This document shows, piece after piece, positions 19,222 through 30,575 of a DNA stretch of 64,000 nucleotides. The notes beneath the pieces are model-generated. The model made no database searches and was not told the DNA's origin. It saw only the letters and a list, made by a program, of their open reading frames with translations. Source of the DNA: Aphanomyces cochlioides (Eukaryota; Oomycota; Saprolegniomycetes; Saprolegniales; Verrucalvaceae); the NCBI GenBank assembly GCA_019828595.1, contig JAHQRK010000009.1, forward strand, positions 1 to 64,000, read 5' to 3'. Positions within the stretch are counted from its first letter, which is position 1, and each line of letters opens with the position of its first letter. A program made the position numbers and the translations under genes.

Positions 19222-20730
19222 TTAGTTTCTCAATTCATAATAACATACTTTCACCACTCGCAATAAAGCAATTATCTCTTTGGCCCATTTTTCGTATCTC
19301 TGCTCGGCCCCTTTCAGGACTCTACCACAAAATCTAATGGGATGCAAAATTTCTCCATACTCCTGACAAATCGTAGCAGAAACAGCCCAGTCGGTTATGT
19401 ACAGGAGAATGTGGAATGGTAATTCAGGGTTGGCATGCCGTAAGATTGGAGTAGACGCATATGATGATTTAAGTGTGTTAAATGCGGCTCTAGCCCCACT
19501 TGATATTTTGCCCTTGCGTTGCTGTTCGTCTGACAATTCATATAGACAACCCGACAATATCGAATAATTCTCGATGAATCGAGAATAAAAATTTAAGGAG
19601 CCAAGAAACGATTGCATTTCACGTAGAGTCTGAGGAAATGGTAATGCCAATACTTGCGCCATGTTTCTTGATTTCACTTCAATTCCGTCCCTTGAAATCG
19701 CATGACCAATGAAATCAACTACACTCTTTCCAAATTTACTCTTCAATGCGCTTATACTAATGTTGAAGTATGTTAGCCTTGTCAAAATTCGATCAGTTAA
19801 TTCAACTAATTGATCCCAAGACGGAGCTCCATCACTAATGTCATCAACAAAAGAAACTCGATTTGCCGGTAGGGGCATTGAATTTTCATCTCGGGAATAT
19901 CCATATTCAAACATATCAAAAGGGTCATCATTTGATCCACCATCACAACCTGGGGGTAAATCGACGAAACCATATAACGCAATTGTTATCATTCTTTGGT
20001 ATATCATTGGGGCATTTTTCAGTCCTTGTCCCACCCTTGTCCATTCAAAATGACCCAATGGACAAATGAATGCACTGATTTCTCTGGCTCGCTTTGTAGT
20101 CCTAACCACCCAGAAGCCACTAGCGTTGTCGAGAGACAATAACCATTGGACCGCATAGAACCCAGACAGCAAAGAGTCTAATGTTGGCATTGGTGATAAC
20201 ATTAAAGGTTGCAACGAATATATGCTACGATAATCAATACAGAGCCGGATATCTTTTCCTCCCTTTTTCAGAACGATAACAATTGGTGATGCCCAGCTCG
20301 ACTTAGAGAATTTGATAAGTCCAAAATTCAAGAGCCCTTTTAAGAGTTGAAACAATTTTGTCATATGTTCTAGCCGAACTCTTCGTGCTCTGTGTGATAT
20401 TGGCTTCGCATCTCCCACATCAATATCACACACTGCCCCTCTAGCAGGAGGGGGTAATCCATTCCCTGATTGAATGAAGTACTCCTTGAATTTGGATAAA
20501 ACTTCTCTCATCTTCATCTTTTCGCTCTCTGATTGATGCAATTCTCCAACATCTATTTGTGAGACATCAAACGGTTCGAGTTTGGGAATTTCCGGTATGT
20601 ACGCCAGTTGGCTCTCCATTTCCTCTAGGGACATATCAATTCCCTCCCTCACAACCAGTTCCGGTTCCATCGCCGACTGGTCTATTTTAGGTGGTTCGTG
20701 GAGATGAAATATCGTGGGTTGACCATCCAT
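19222..20730 (-). CDS. Gyp2 reverse transcriptase and first RNase H
   Basis: A 502-codon frame with RT motifs: ARGAVCDIDVGDAKPI, then SSWASPIVIVLKKGGKDIR and LCIDYRSI, SLDNASGFW (first Asp), ICPLGHFEWTRVGQGLKNAP, and the polymerase box VSFVDDISDG. RNase H starts at FHILLYITDWAVSA. It ends at an in-frame TAA (ELRN-stop-RLIVYS) where Gyp3 reads on as ELRNNSLTVYS. Confidence 0.9.
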   Translation of the reverse strand: MDGQPTIFHLHEPPKIDQSAMEPELVVREGIDMSLEEMESQLAYIPEIPKLEPFDVSQIDVGELHQSESEKMKMREVLSKFKEYFIQSGNGLPPPARGAVCDIDVGDAKPISHRARRVRLEHMTKLFQLLKGLLNFGLIKFSKSSWASPIVIVLKKGGKDIRLCIDYRSIYSLQPLMLSPMPTLDSLLSGFYAVQWLLSLDNASGFWVVRTTKRAREISAFICPLGHFEWTRVGQGLKNAPMIYQRMITIALYGFVDLPPGCDGGSNDDPFDMFEYGYSRDENSMPLPANRVSFVDDISDGAPSWDQLVELTDRILTRLTYFNISISALKSKFGKSVVDFIGHAISRDGIEVKSRNMAQVLALPFPQTLREMQSFLGSLNFYSRFIENYSILSGCLYELSDEQQRKGKISSGARAAFNTLKSSYASTPILRHANPELPFHILLYITDWAVSATICQEYGEILHPIRFCGRVLKGAEQRYEKWAKEIIALLRVVKVCYYELRN

Positions 20731-20759
20731 TGAAATATTGGGTATACTTTTTGTCGGTT

Positions 20760-21990
20760 TTACGTCATTTGTCTCAAGCTTATTGACCCTTTAATTCCAT
20801 TTTTCGTTAGTAACGCTGTAGGCTTGACATATTGATGCTTCTTAGTCAGCCTCCCTTCATATTGCTTGGCGTTATCGACTTCTCTTTGTCGACGACTAAA
20901 ACCTTCTGAAGTGGTTCCTTCGTATAACTCTGAAAGCCATTCTTTATACCGTAAGCTTGTGATGCGAATCATTTTATTCACTGGCGGTCTATATCCTTTC
21001 TTTTATACAGCACCAATAACAGTATTCTCGGATAGGGCAACCAACCTTTTTCCGATATTTGTAATAATATACATCTCAGGTCGCCCTTGTTTGTCTAGCT
21101 GAACAGTAGCTATCCATTTAATTCCCCTGTGTACCCAATATTCTTCATAATTTCCGTTCTTTGCATTCAAGGGAATATTTACTCTCACTTTCTCACCAGG
21201 TTGAAGATACAATCCTTTTGTAGTCTTCACTAGCACTGCACAATCTCGACGATAAATGATAGACTGTCTAGTCAAAGGGATCCACTCATCATCTGGCAGC
21301 CCCAATTCACGTCGTGACGTGTCAATTATAATGCCAGCTTTACTGAGAAAATCCATTCCTAAAATAATGTCGAAATGCACATCTCCAAAATTGCACACTG
21401 ACAAAACAAATCGGTAAACCAATGCAGCACCTATCGATAATTTTATTGATGTAATCCCCATGACAGCTGCTGAGCCATTTCCGAAGCCTCCAATTTCGGA
21501 ATTGTCAATTTGTGTAATTGGAAGATTTAATTTAGTAGCTAAGCGCTCATGTATAACACTTGTATTGGCCCCGTGTCAGCTAGTGCAATGGCAGGTTTGT
21601 TCATGATGGCTACCTGCACAAACGCCTGGCAATCCGGTGCATAATCAATTTCACTTGTCCTCCAAAATCCCAATCTCTCCCCGTCAATTAAATCGTAAGC
21701 ATTTGATATCGTTGCGCAATTATCCATGTCAGCTTTAGAAATAACAGACGCAGTTTTGTTTGAGATGTCCCATATCACAAACGGTTTTGTCTGAGCGACC
21801 CCATTCATCATTTGATTGCTGTCGCACAGAATATCAATTTTGTGCTCTTTTGCCTTTGCAGGCTTCGAACACGATTCCTGTTTCTTGCAAGTATTTTCAA
21901 CAATTTCCATTCCATTTCCACAATATTCCTTTTCCACAACTTTCTTCCTTTCATGTCCGACGCAACGGGATTCATTTGAAGTCCCTGGAC
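20760..21990 (-). pseudogene. Gyp2 protease region, fragmented
   Basis: Three frames cover the protease zone. The frame at 21539-22006 ends just after the active-site segment IALADTGPIQVL. The frame at 21003-21461 continues the protease fold with FDIILGMDFLSKAGIIIDT. The frame at 20760-20981 corresponds to the linker before RT. A one-base shift lies between the active-site triplet and the rest. The same order, with DTGAN, is found in Gyp3. Confidence 0.75.
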
Positions 21991-22908
21991 CTAGAAGTTT
22001 AAACAATCCATAAATCCCTCTAAATTGGGATCATCCAATGAATCAAGATACGACCGCAACTCAACAAATTTTACTTCTCGGGGGCAAATGGTTGATTTTG
22101 GATGAGGAGGAAATCTTTCAGTTCTGCACAAATTGCAACCTTCAAAGCAAGTAATATCTGCGTGCCCTTTACGGTTGCAAATGGTGCAAATTCGATTCAC
22201 ATGGCATCACCCATCTATCATAAAATGCTTCTTGTCACAGTCACGGCAATATCCATAATTAGATTCCATTCCTCTATTTCCCAATGCATAAATGTCTCTT
22301 TTGAAAGAATTCACCACGTCAACAGAGAGATCTTCCTCATTAAACATAACATTTTTTCGTGACGGTGGTATAGGTTGAGATGGCTTTTGATTTCGATTTT
22401 GCTCGTCTAGCTCTTTAATTGCTGATATATAACGATTTAATTCATCCAACGAGGTAAATCGACCAAGAACTATGTTTTCAGTAATTCTTTTCTCCTGTAG
22501 TGAATAATCAAATTGTGATATGTGCTCGCGTGTTGCAATAGAGTCATTCATCTTAATCTTTGCACGACGGGCTGCATTGTTAAATCGGAAAAAATATGTC
22601 CTTAAACCTTCACCAGGTTTTTGCTTCATTCCATAATAAAGAGCAGTGGGTGATATGTTTGAATAAACATACTCTTTTCTAAATGCGGCCCCCAATGTCT
22701 TCCACCGAGCGCTCACATTGCTTGATAAATCTTTGAACCATTCCAAAACATCGGGAGAAATATACATTTGAAAACGATGAATTGTTTCATCATTAGACCA
22801 TTTGCATGAGATGGCAGTATTTTCAAAATTCCGTATCCAACTTGAGGCTCCCTCACGGCCTTCGGCACCCGTAAATGATGGAATCGTAGGAATTTGAACA
22901 AAATGCAA
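21991..22908 (-). pseudogene. Gyp2 Gag with one internal stop
   Basis: A retrotransposon Gag domain (PTIPSFTGAEGREGASSW start; the YYGMKQKPGEGLRTYFFRFN region is typical) is followed by a Cys-rich tail with CX2CX4HX4C (CTICNRKGHADITC). TGA at 22207-22209 interrupts the frame between the two; Gyp3 has Lys at this place (DGKCWAN). Gag ends MDCLNF, matching Gyp3 DLLDCLKV. Confidence 0.85.
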
Positions 22909-23243
22909 GGCTCTATTTTCTTCGTCTGTTCGGACCGACGACGTTTCATCGTTGTCGTACGTTTCAGTTAGGGATCGATCAGCGAGCCTTTGCGTTATTG
23001 CTGCAATTGCATGACCTTGACGCTCAATATGTTATTTTGCTGGGTTAACATTGATGCAATATAGTTTTGCAACGCAGCAATATCATTCACTTGCACTGAG
23101 CTAACGATTTGAGGTTGGAGTCATTGTTGGTATCATGCACTTGGATCATTCACATGAGAGTTAGGATCATTCCCATCATTATTCGGAGTTGTAACGGCTG
23201 AATCAGCCAAACTTCGTTGTGGGGACGTACTCATAGTTTCTCG

Positions 23244-23261
23244 TCCCGGTTCGTGGCACCA
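23244..23261 (-). other. Gyp2 primer-binding site
   Basis: Next to the right LTR the minus strand reads TGGTGCCACGAACCGGGA. It begins TGG, as a site complementary to a tRNA CCA end must. The tRNA is not identified. Confidence 0.6.
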
Positions 23262-23263
23262 AT

Positions 23264-23440
23264 TGACAAAGCGTGTGTCAATGAATATTCAAATAACCGC
23301 CGAAAACTTCCTGAAGGTATGAATTTAGTGAGCCCCTAGTCAACGCACGCAATCCACAAACAAAGGTTGTCGGCAGTATCAATCAAAAGTCCAGTGTGTT
23401 GTTCTGTCGCCCGAGAACTGTACTTGAACACTTCAAGTAT
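23264..23440 (-). repeat. Gyp2 5' LTR, truncated
   Basis: It begins TGACAAAGCG and stays almost identical to the left LTR until AAGTATGATG, then diverges abruptly. About 220 bp, the 5' (promoter) part of the LTR on the element strand, is missing. Confidence 0.75.
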
Positions 23441-23952
23441 GATGAGGGCAATTAGGTGTTTCGCTGCTTTTCCCTAGACTGCAGCAACTGTTCGTCTTCT
23501 TGGCTGGAAGACGTGTTCTTAGCGTAGCTTAACAAAACTTAATTTCGCTCACCTACACGACCGAAAGACTCGTTTCTGAGGCTTTCCAAACACACACGGC
23601 ACTTGCGAGCTCTTGTATATCCCTGAGTATACACAAGGAGACGATAGACCTTTCGTCTCTGGCGAACACCAACTTAACAAGCACTTGGTTAATCCAAAAG
23701 TCTCAGCAACATCTCTGTCGACACCTATCAGCTAGCCAGTTCGCCTTTCCTACTCGACGTGTCTTTGTAGATTCTCTAATTTCTAATTGGTAGAAAGTCT
23801 TGGGCTGGGTTCGTCTTGGTGCCCGTCTTTGCTTCAGTCTGGGTGCATTTTTTGGTCACGGAAACAGCGCCGACACCAGCAAGTCAGTTGACAGTCGCCG
23901 TCAAAAGAAGCTTGATCGTGTGTCTTTGTAAGATTTCGACTCGACTTTGACA
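23441..23952. other. Unassigned sequence between Gyp2 and the GH28 relic
   Basis: No protein homology or long frame is visible. TATATCC and GTATACACAAG near 23617-23637 and the overall style resemble LTR promoter DNA, so this could be a solo LTR of another element, but no partner copy exists in the window. Confidence 0.25.
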
Positions 23953-24502
23953 GGTTTCACGTTGAAGAATTCTCCTTTTCGAACATTCAACATCCTCAAT
24001 TCAACCACTCCAAACTTGTGGGTCTCACATTGGACTCAAAAGCTGGAGACAACGTTGCCAAGAACGCGGATGGCTTTGATCTGAGTCGCAATACTGGCGT
24101 CAACATCACCGACGATATCATTTTCAACCAAGACGATTGTCTCGCCATGCAGTCAAGTCCGAATACTTTGTTTGCCAACAATATGTGCACGAGTGGTCAT
24201 GGCGTGGCTCCATTGGAGGCAACGCAGAGGATGCGTCAGATTCAGTTCAAGGTCTGACTGTTCGCAAGAACACGATCATCAACAGCGTCAACGGATTGCG
24301 AATTAAGACCATTATCGGCTTGAAAGGTCTCGTGACTCAAGTCAATGACATCCAAAACACTCTTTCCAACGTCAAGAATGAAATTGTCTTGCATTCAGAC
24401 TACAGCAATGCCAAGGGCGGCTACGTGGGAACTGCGACAAGGGATGTGACTATCTCAGATATTACGATCTCTGGCTTTACTGGCACAGCGACCTATTTGT
24501 AG
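23953..24502 (+). pseudogene. Polygalacturonase (GH28) relic
   Basis: GH28 enzymes hydrolyse pectin. Their order of motifs is visible: GFTLKNSPFRTFNI, KNADGFDLS (for NTDG), NQDDCLAMQS with the catalytic Asp pair, TSGHGV, and LRIK near 24298. The sequence ends with an ordinary C-terminus at TAG 24500. Two frameshifts break it, near 24016 and in the GHG segment near 24206. The signal peptide and N-terminal beta-helix turns are absent. NADG in place of NTDG is also unusual. The gene is dead but shows a plant-cell-wall-degrading ancestry. Confidence 0.85.
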
Positions 24503-25759
24503 GATGTTCTCGTGAATCTTAATGCTGTCTCAAGTCGGGTATTAATGCCCAGGCAACAAACAAAGGCTCATGCCAGGGTGAACCCAATAGTGTTGCATGT
24601 GCGTAGACTAACCAGCATTTTAAGTGTTCGTTAATACGCTCGTCCTATTGTCGTGAACATTTCTACCTCAGCTGAGGGATGAGCGTGTCAAAAAAGATGA
24701 GAATCGACGATCTCTCTTTTGATATTCCCCATGTCTGTTCCAAATAAATCAGTTGAGGAGCAAAGGATGGTAGAAGCGCCGTGACATGATAAATTTGCGA
24801 TTGCTTGATGGAATTCGTGACGGTCGCGGGGATAGCGATGACGCACAAAAAGAATCGAAGGTCCAGACGTTTGGACTTCACAGGAACCGAATATCCTCGA
24901 CTTTAGCCAAGGACTCTGCACCAGGATCGGAAGGAGAAGGAGACTAACAACGGTAGTGTAGATTAACCGAGTTAGGAGTAGTCGAGCAGAATGAGAAGTG
25001 AGATACATAGCTATCTAAGAATCTAAACATCTAATATGGAAGGAACTTGAGTTCGAGGACGCTTCGGTCGAATCGAACTAGAATCTTAGTGGTTTGAAAG
25101 GGATCACCAGTGAGGGATGATCCATGAGTTTGACAAGCAACGATCGAGGCTCAACCGTCATAAATTTCACATTTGCGAAGGGTGTCGTATTCGATAGAAC
25201 ATACTCGGGGAAAGTAGAGACTCATAGACATGCTTTCGAAGTGCTTTTAACTTGTCAGGAAGAGAGAGCGTGGCAAAGTATTCACCAATTTTCACTTCGA
25301 CCGACCGTCGGTCGAAGCAGATAACCTCGTGAAAAGATGTTCTTGAGGGATAAATCATGAAATTCAAAAATCGCCTGTGAAGCCAGATATTTTATTGACA
25401 TGCGAGATAATTCAGGCTTCACTTCCTAAACAGTTCATGGATGGCGTTTGCCTTCAAACCTATTTTGAGTTAAGCCTCACAATCTCAGTGTGCTCAGGTT
25501 GATTCACTTTGGCTTGATCTCATAAAGAATGGAAATTCCATTGTGTTTTCTTAAATTTTTGAAGAAAGTAATACATTGCGAGGTCAATGTCAAGACTTCG
25601 CCCTCATAGTCGCAGGTCAAAATCGCAGTCAAGATGTACCATTCATTATACAACTATCGGCAAGTTGAAATGCACCAAGATCAATTCCACAAATGTCGGG
25701 AGCTCACTATTTTCAAAGGAATGGACAAAATTTGTCAATGTTGCAGTTCATCGACAATT
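24503..25759. other. No confident gene; possible minus-strand frame 24688-25008
   Basis: A 106-codon minus-strand frame at 24688-25008 starts with a hydrophobic segment (LIYTTVVSLLLLPILV) and could be the N-terminus of a membrane or secreted protein. It has no recognisable domain. A minus-strand frame of 66 codons at 25167-25367 is also unassigned. The rest is AT-rich flank of HRAAD copy 1. Confidence 0.3.
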
Positions 25760-27675
25760 TTACAAAATCCATTTGCATTGGTAGGAGCTGGTATGAATAC
25801 AATGAGTCACAGTAGCAGTTGGCTCAAATGTAGCGCACTTGAGTCCGTTCCACACTGCATAGCTTGTGTTATGTTGACTTGAGCACGATGGAATAGCTGA
25901 ATTCGGATCGGACGGCCTTTTGTCCAAACAATCGAGCAAGCTGAGACGCAATTGCAAACCAACTTTGTTTTCCGGAGTATAACACAAGACAAAACAGTCG
26001 GCGGCTCGATGACTGAAGAGTGGCATGTTGCGGTAGCGAGGACTCTGTTCATATAATTCATACAGGGACCCTCCAGCTTGCCTGATATTTGGCGATGATT
26101 TGCCCATCACAAGAAACAAAATCATTCGGTTTTTGAGATCATTGAAGGATTGGTGGTGAAACAGCCTTTGCACGGCTGTCTTGTGTGGCTGATCAGGTGG
26201 TCGCTCTTCAATAGGTGAAGATGTTTTGTGCGACGCCTGTTGTTTTGTATTTTCCTGCGGCATCGCGACTGCAAGATTTCGATTGCGTTTTGTATGCACA
26301 TCTAACATTTGACATAACTTGGTTGTAATTGATTCACACTTGCCAGCTTGAAGTCGGATACATTGTTGGTATACAAACGAAGCAATGAGTGCAAGAAGAG
26401 CAGTTCCGCTAGTAGTCCCTGTCAGGACAGCTATTGCGCATATTTAGAGTTGATGATGAAGTGTACATTTACCAAGTGTGTAATTCCATGGACTCGATTG
26501 AATGCAGTCTTGCATTGCGTGGAAAATTTTTATGAGAGGTGTCGTGACGTAGAGGCTTATAAGAGGACCATTATATAAAGTTGCTGCCATGGCCATCAAG
26601 CCAGGGTCAACTGGCACAAACCACCCCTCCCATCCACACTTCTTGATTATGGTCGACGCGCTTCCCATGGCAAAATACCCAGTCCAGACCTAGCAATAAA
26701 CCATGAGCTTTCCAAACGTATCGTGACATGTAAAAACATGCCCGAGCAAACACGCCAGTGTCTTGGAATTCCCAAAGGCGCAAAAGCGAGAGAGAGCTGT
26801 AAGCAATCCCGAGCCAAATGTCTATCACGAACACTAAAGACACGAGCAGATCACTAAGAACCAGGCTTGTCGGGTCGCCAAGTGTAATTTCGTAGCAATG
26901 GTACGTGTCGTCGACACCGACAACTGACAAGTTGGACTTGAGAGCGCTAAACGTACAATAATATTTTTGTCACAAAATTACCGCGATGTATGCGCTAAGT
27001 AAGACGCGAAGTACAAACTTGGACCAACTCAATGAAGGGCTGTCAATGATCAATGAGCCAAAGTATACCATAAACTTGTTTTCCCCATGCGAGGGTTCAA
27101 ACCAAAGGCAAGAGTCACTAAATGGAAGTCCAAAGAAAAGACTGTGCTGGCATTGATATCGAATTGTTCGCTCGTCAGCACTCTGCACAAAGTTGGTTGC
27201 AAAAGAGCGGAGGTCTTTGCCATACAAAACCCCTCCTATATTGAGAATAATTGTGGTGTTGACATTTTCAATTACCTGGGAAAGCAATAAAGTTTGCAAT
27301 GGCGCTTGTTTCTGGAGCGCTAGGTGGAAAAACCATTTCTTTCCGTATCTCATACGTGTTGGTTGCTCTATCCAGTGACAAAAATGACCGGGAATTCAAG
27401 GAGTCTTTATTGTAGATGTGTTCGAGGTAGGCAAATGTTCTGTTGTTGAAATTGCTCAAATCGTCCATTGCAAAACTTGCAATATGCGGCAATGACCACG
27501 GAAATGGTTCAGTGATGTAGGCAAAGAATGGCTACGTTGTCAAAGTCACAAGTCTCATTCCGGCAGGCATTACCGTTCCCACAAGTTTTGCGATGAGTAG
27601 ACTGTTGGTCAAGACTGACATGAGATTGAACTGTACTCGAGTCCTGCACGACGTAGCGTCGTGGACTTTAGTCAT
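25760..27675 (-). pseudogene. HRAAD-family membrane protein, copy 1
   Basis: Six exons on the minus strand start at ATG 27675 (MTKVHDATSCRTRVQF, then a hydrophobic stretch). Exon 2 carries FAYITEPFPWSLP. Exon 3 carries GVLYGKDLRSF and YEITLGDPTSLVLSDLLVSLVF, exon 4 VPVDPGLMAMAATLY, and exon 6 QSFNDLKNR, GGSLYELYEQSPRYRNM and FSHRAADCFVLCY, ending KWIL at 25760. Introns are about 40 nt. A TGA at 26970-26972 interrupts exon 3 just before QKYYCTF, where relatives have Lys/Arg-Arg-Tyr-Tyr. Otherwise it is well preserved. It is divergent from copy 2, with a 667-bp shared upstream region. Confidence 0.7.
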
Positions 27676-28342
27676 AGTCTTTGGACTTCGATCAGCCGAG
27701 TTGGCGATTTCAAACAGCAGTTCAATTTGGCCGGTTTCATCATGAACAAATATATTGCCTCAAGAGTATGGCATGTAACTGACATTACGTGGCTCTTCCC
27801 CAGCCAACAATGGCTGCGAGACAAAGAAAAAAGCATTGGACTTCAGTCACAGCAATTCAAATGCATCGGAATGTGTCAAATTTCCCCTTTCTTCCGCGGA
27901 TCGAATTAGGGCAAGTAATAGCGTTCGTTTAACATTCGCTGCGCTCAGAATGCAAACATGTACACGAATATATTCACTCTCAAACCTTCGCATCGAAATG
28001 AAAGGACGGATTTGTACCATCGTCCTAAACGATTCAATCCACAAATGGTCAATGATTTCGCGACCACGTCGCATTGTAGCAACAGAAAGTTAAGATTCTG
28101 TGTTTCACTTAATGTCTACGTACACCGTAATATTTTAGTTTTAGTAGGCGTTAACTCAAACGTGAGTTGGCTTTGGCCACAGTGACTTGACAGCAAGGAA
28201 CTGATGTTCACCCAGATAGAGTAAACTTGATATCAACGAAAATTTCCACCACAGCCATGCACAGCACAGTACCGTCGTTTAAAAATACTTGACCAATGGC
28301 ATAGTTCTAAAAACGACAACGGAGTTCATTTCTCGTTCAAAG
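27676..28342. other. Divergent intergenic region between HRAAD copies 1 and 2
   Basis: It should hold both promoters. No strong TATA box is obvious at either end. Short frames on both strands (for example 27836-28093) have no homology. Near 27646-27664 a GCACGACGTAGCGTCGTG-like inverted repeat resembles the GCACGACG words of the 5-6 kb region. Confidence 0.4.
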
Positions 28343-30294
28343 ATGGCCAAGGTGACGCCGACGAAGACTCCACCTAAGGCCCGCGTGCAGTTCAGTCGAC
28401 TCTCTATTATATACAATAGCTTCTTCCTTGTCAAGCTTGCTAGCATGGTAAGGCAAAAACCAAATGGTATGTTTGATCGCCAATTTGTAGCCGTTGCTGG
28501 GATATCTCACTGAGCCTGTTCCATGGTCGCTCCACAGCAACGCTCGACGGATTGGGACTCATTTGAGCATTTCAACAACGAAACAACGGCATTCTTTCGA
28601 CAAATTTACACAAATTACTCGATGAACACTTGTGTTCACGACGGAGGAAGCGACACTTACGTTGTCCGCTATGAGCTTGTGATTCCACCCAACGTCCTGC
28701 CAGGGGACATACAGCATCAACTATATCGGTTTCCAGGTAAAACTTAACCTTACGATAATATGTTGACGATAGGTATATTTGGAGCATTCTTCTTTGGAAA
28801 GGGATTACGCAGATTTGTAGTTAATTTTTTGGCCCAGGACACTCTCCAACGAACGAAATTGTTCCGATGCCAGCACACGCGCTACTTTGGACTTCCTCTA
28901 GGCGACACGTGCCTATGGATGGAGCCTAGGGGAAAACCTGAGGAGAATACTTACATGGTCTACTATGGCTCGTTGATTTGGGAAAACTTGGTGTGGCATT
29001 GGTTTAAGCTGTTTTATCGGTGTATGCTTACTCTGTACATTATCTACGTGATATTTCGACGGTACTACTGCAAATATACTGAGCTCGTGGCAAATTTGAA
29101 TCTAATTGGCGTTGCTCCTGAATACTTGCGTTATGAAATCATCGTGGGCGATCCAACTTGTCTAGTCCTCAGCGATCCACTCGTATCTCTCGTCATGGTG
29201 ATTGATATTTGGCTTGCCATTGCATACGTGGGCTGGTCAATTGTTCGCGTGTGCCAATTCCAAAACCTTACTGCTTTCGGCTTGGGTTGTTTCTACGGGT
29301 CGCGATATGTTCGAGTGTGAATCAACAAAATGCAAGAATTTAATCCAAATTCTAGGTGTGGCTAGCGTATTTGACCATGCAACTGCTATCCAGAGTAATT
29401 AAATGGCGTGGGTGGGAATCCTCATTTGTACCTGTCGATCCTGGCATCCTCGCCATTTTTGCTGCATGCTATGGTGGTCCGTCGTCAACATTAGTCGGCA
29501 ATACTCCACTCATGGAACTTTTCCACTTCACATGGGGTTTCTTTGTCCCCACTTCTATGGAATATGAAGCAGTTGAAGTCTCATCGGGTATTTCTTCATT
29601 GACAAAGCTTTCTTAGCTATGCGAGGATAGGTATCGTGACGGGTAATGCTATTTTGGCGCTATGTCCTGTTCTCTTCTCGGCCACATTTTTTGCAACCTG
29701 TCGCCGCCGGACGTACGACCAAAACTTTTTATTTGAAATTTTATCTTCCAATCCATAGATTCAATCTTATCTGCTTTTTTCCAGACCTCATCGCTTCGAA
29801 ATAACACGATCAATATGCCAAGTTCGCCACTACAACTTAACCCATCACAGGAAGCAAAAAGAACAAAATCCAAAGCAGCCGCTCTAGCTAGGCACGGCCA
29901 AAGATCGTTCAACGACATCAAGAATCAAGTAATGTTTTCGATTCTGTTCCGAAAACTTCCCAAAAGTACCGATCAGTGTGGAGGTTCATTACATGCATTG
30001 TATGAGAACAGTTCGCACTACCGCAACATGCCGCTTTTCAGTCATCGAGCTGCAGATTGTTTTGTCTTGTGCTATTCATCCGACAACAAAGTGAAAATGC
30101 AATTACGACTCAGTTTGCTGGATTGCTTGGACACGAGGTTACGCGATCCTGACTTGGCCATCCCAACATGTACAACCTGCCATGAAACTAGCTACGCGAC
30201 ACTGAGTAACGACAAGTGCCAAACATTTGAACAAACCAATTCAAAATCAAAGTGTATTCATCGTAGCGCGTATGGAAACAGTTGGATTTTGTAA
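28343..30294 (+). pseudogene. HRAAD-family membrane protein, copy 2
   Basis: Exon 1 starts MAKVTPTKTPPKARVQF and includes SIIYNSFFLVKLAS. The intron at about 28448-28490 is followed by PLLGYLTEPVPWSL. A missing base near 28533 shifts the frame before QQRSTDWDSFEHFNN. Exon 3 (from about 28773) is open for 180 codons: GKGLRRFVVNF, DTCLWMEP, WFKLFYRCMLTLYIIYVIF, VGDPTCLVLSDPLVSLVMV. Exon 4 has FVPVDPGILAIFAACYGGP and exon 6 has QRSFNDIKNQ, GGSLHALYENSSHYRNMP and FSHRAADCFVLCY. The single frameshift makes it a probable recent pseudogene. Confidence 0.7.
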
Positions 30295-30575
30295 AGCAGA
30301 CTAATATAGAGGCATCAAGTTTATTCAAGATCGATGCTGTGAACGCCATGAAGTATCAAGGCAATGAATGTGTTGACCGATTCACTGATCCTTTTTGATG
30401 AAATCTAAACTATTGCACTTACAATTGTGGAATAAGTCGATCTGAAGAGAGTCATTTCATAATGTAAAGCTAATGAATGCTTCTGTTTGTTCAGAGAGTT
30501 GATTTTGGAAATCATGATATCAGTTTCGAAACCGACAAAACATGCTTCAAATTATGAGCAATACGTTTAGATGAC

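Larger units (their letters stand above)
16082..23440 (-). mobile_element. Ty3/gypsy element Gyp2 with truncated 5' LTR
   Basis: On the minus strand gag, protease, RT, RNase H and integrase follow in order between LTR sequence at 16082-16476 and 23264-23440. The left LTR is about 395 bp; only 177 bp of the right one remain before the sequences diverge. Gag and pol closely resemble those of Gyp3 in order and motifs, so both belong to one lineage distinct from Gyp1 (no chromodomain, FVDD instead of YMDD). In-frame stops (22207, 19222, 17899) and frameshifts make it non-autonomous. Confidence 0.85.

Noticed and set aside
26970..26972. Reassigned stop codons (alternative genetic code)
   Set aside because: TAA, TAG and TGA all occur both as natural ends and as internal stops, mostly in mobile elements and pseudogenes, so no codon is consistently sense.
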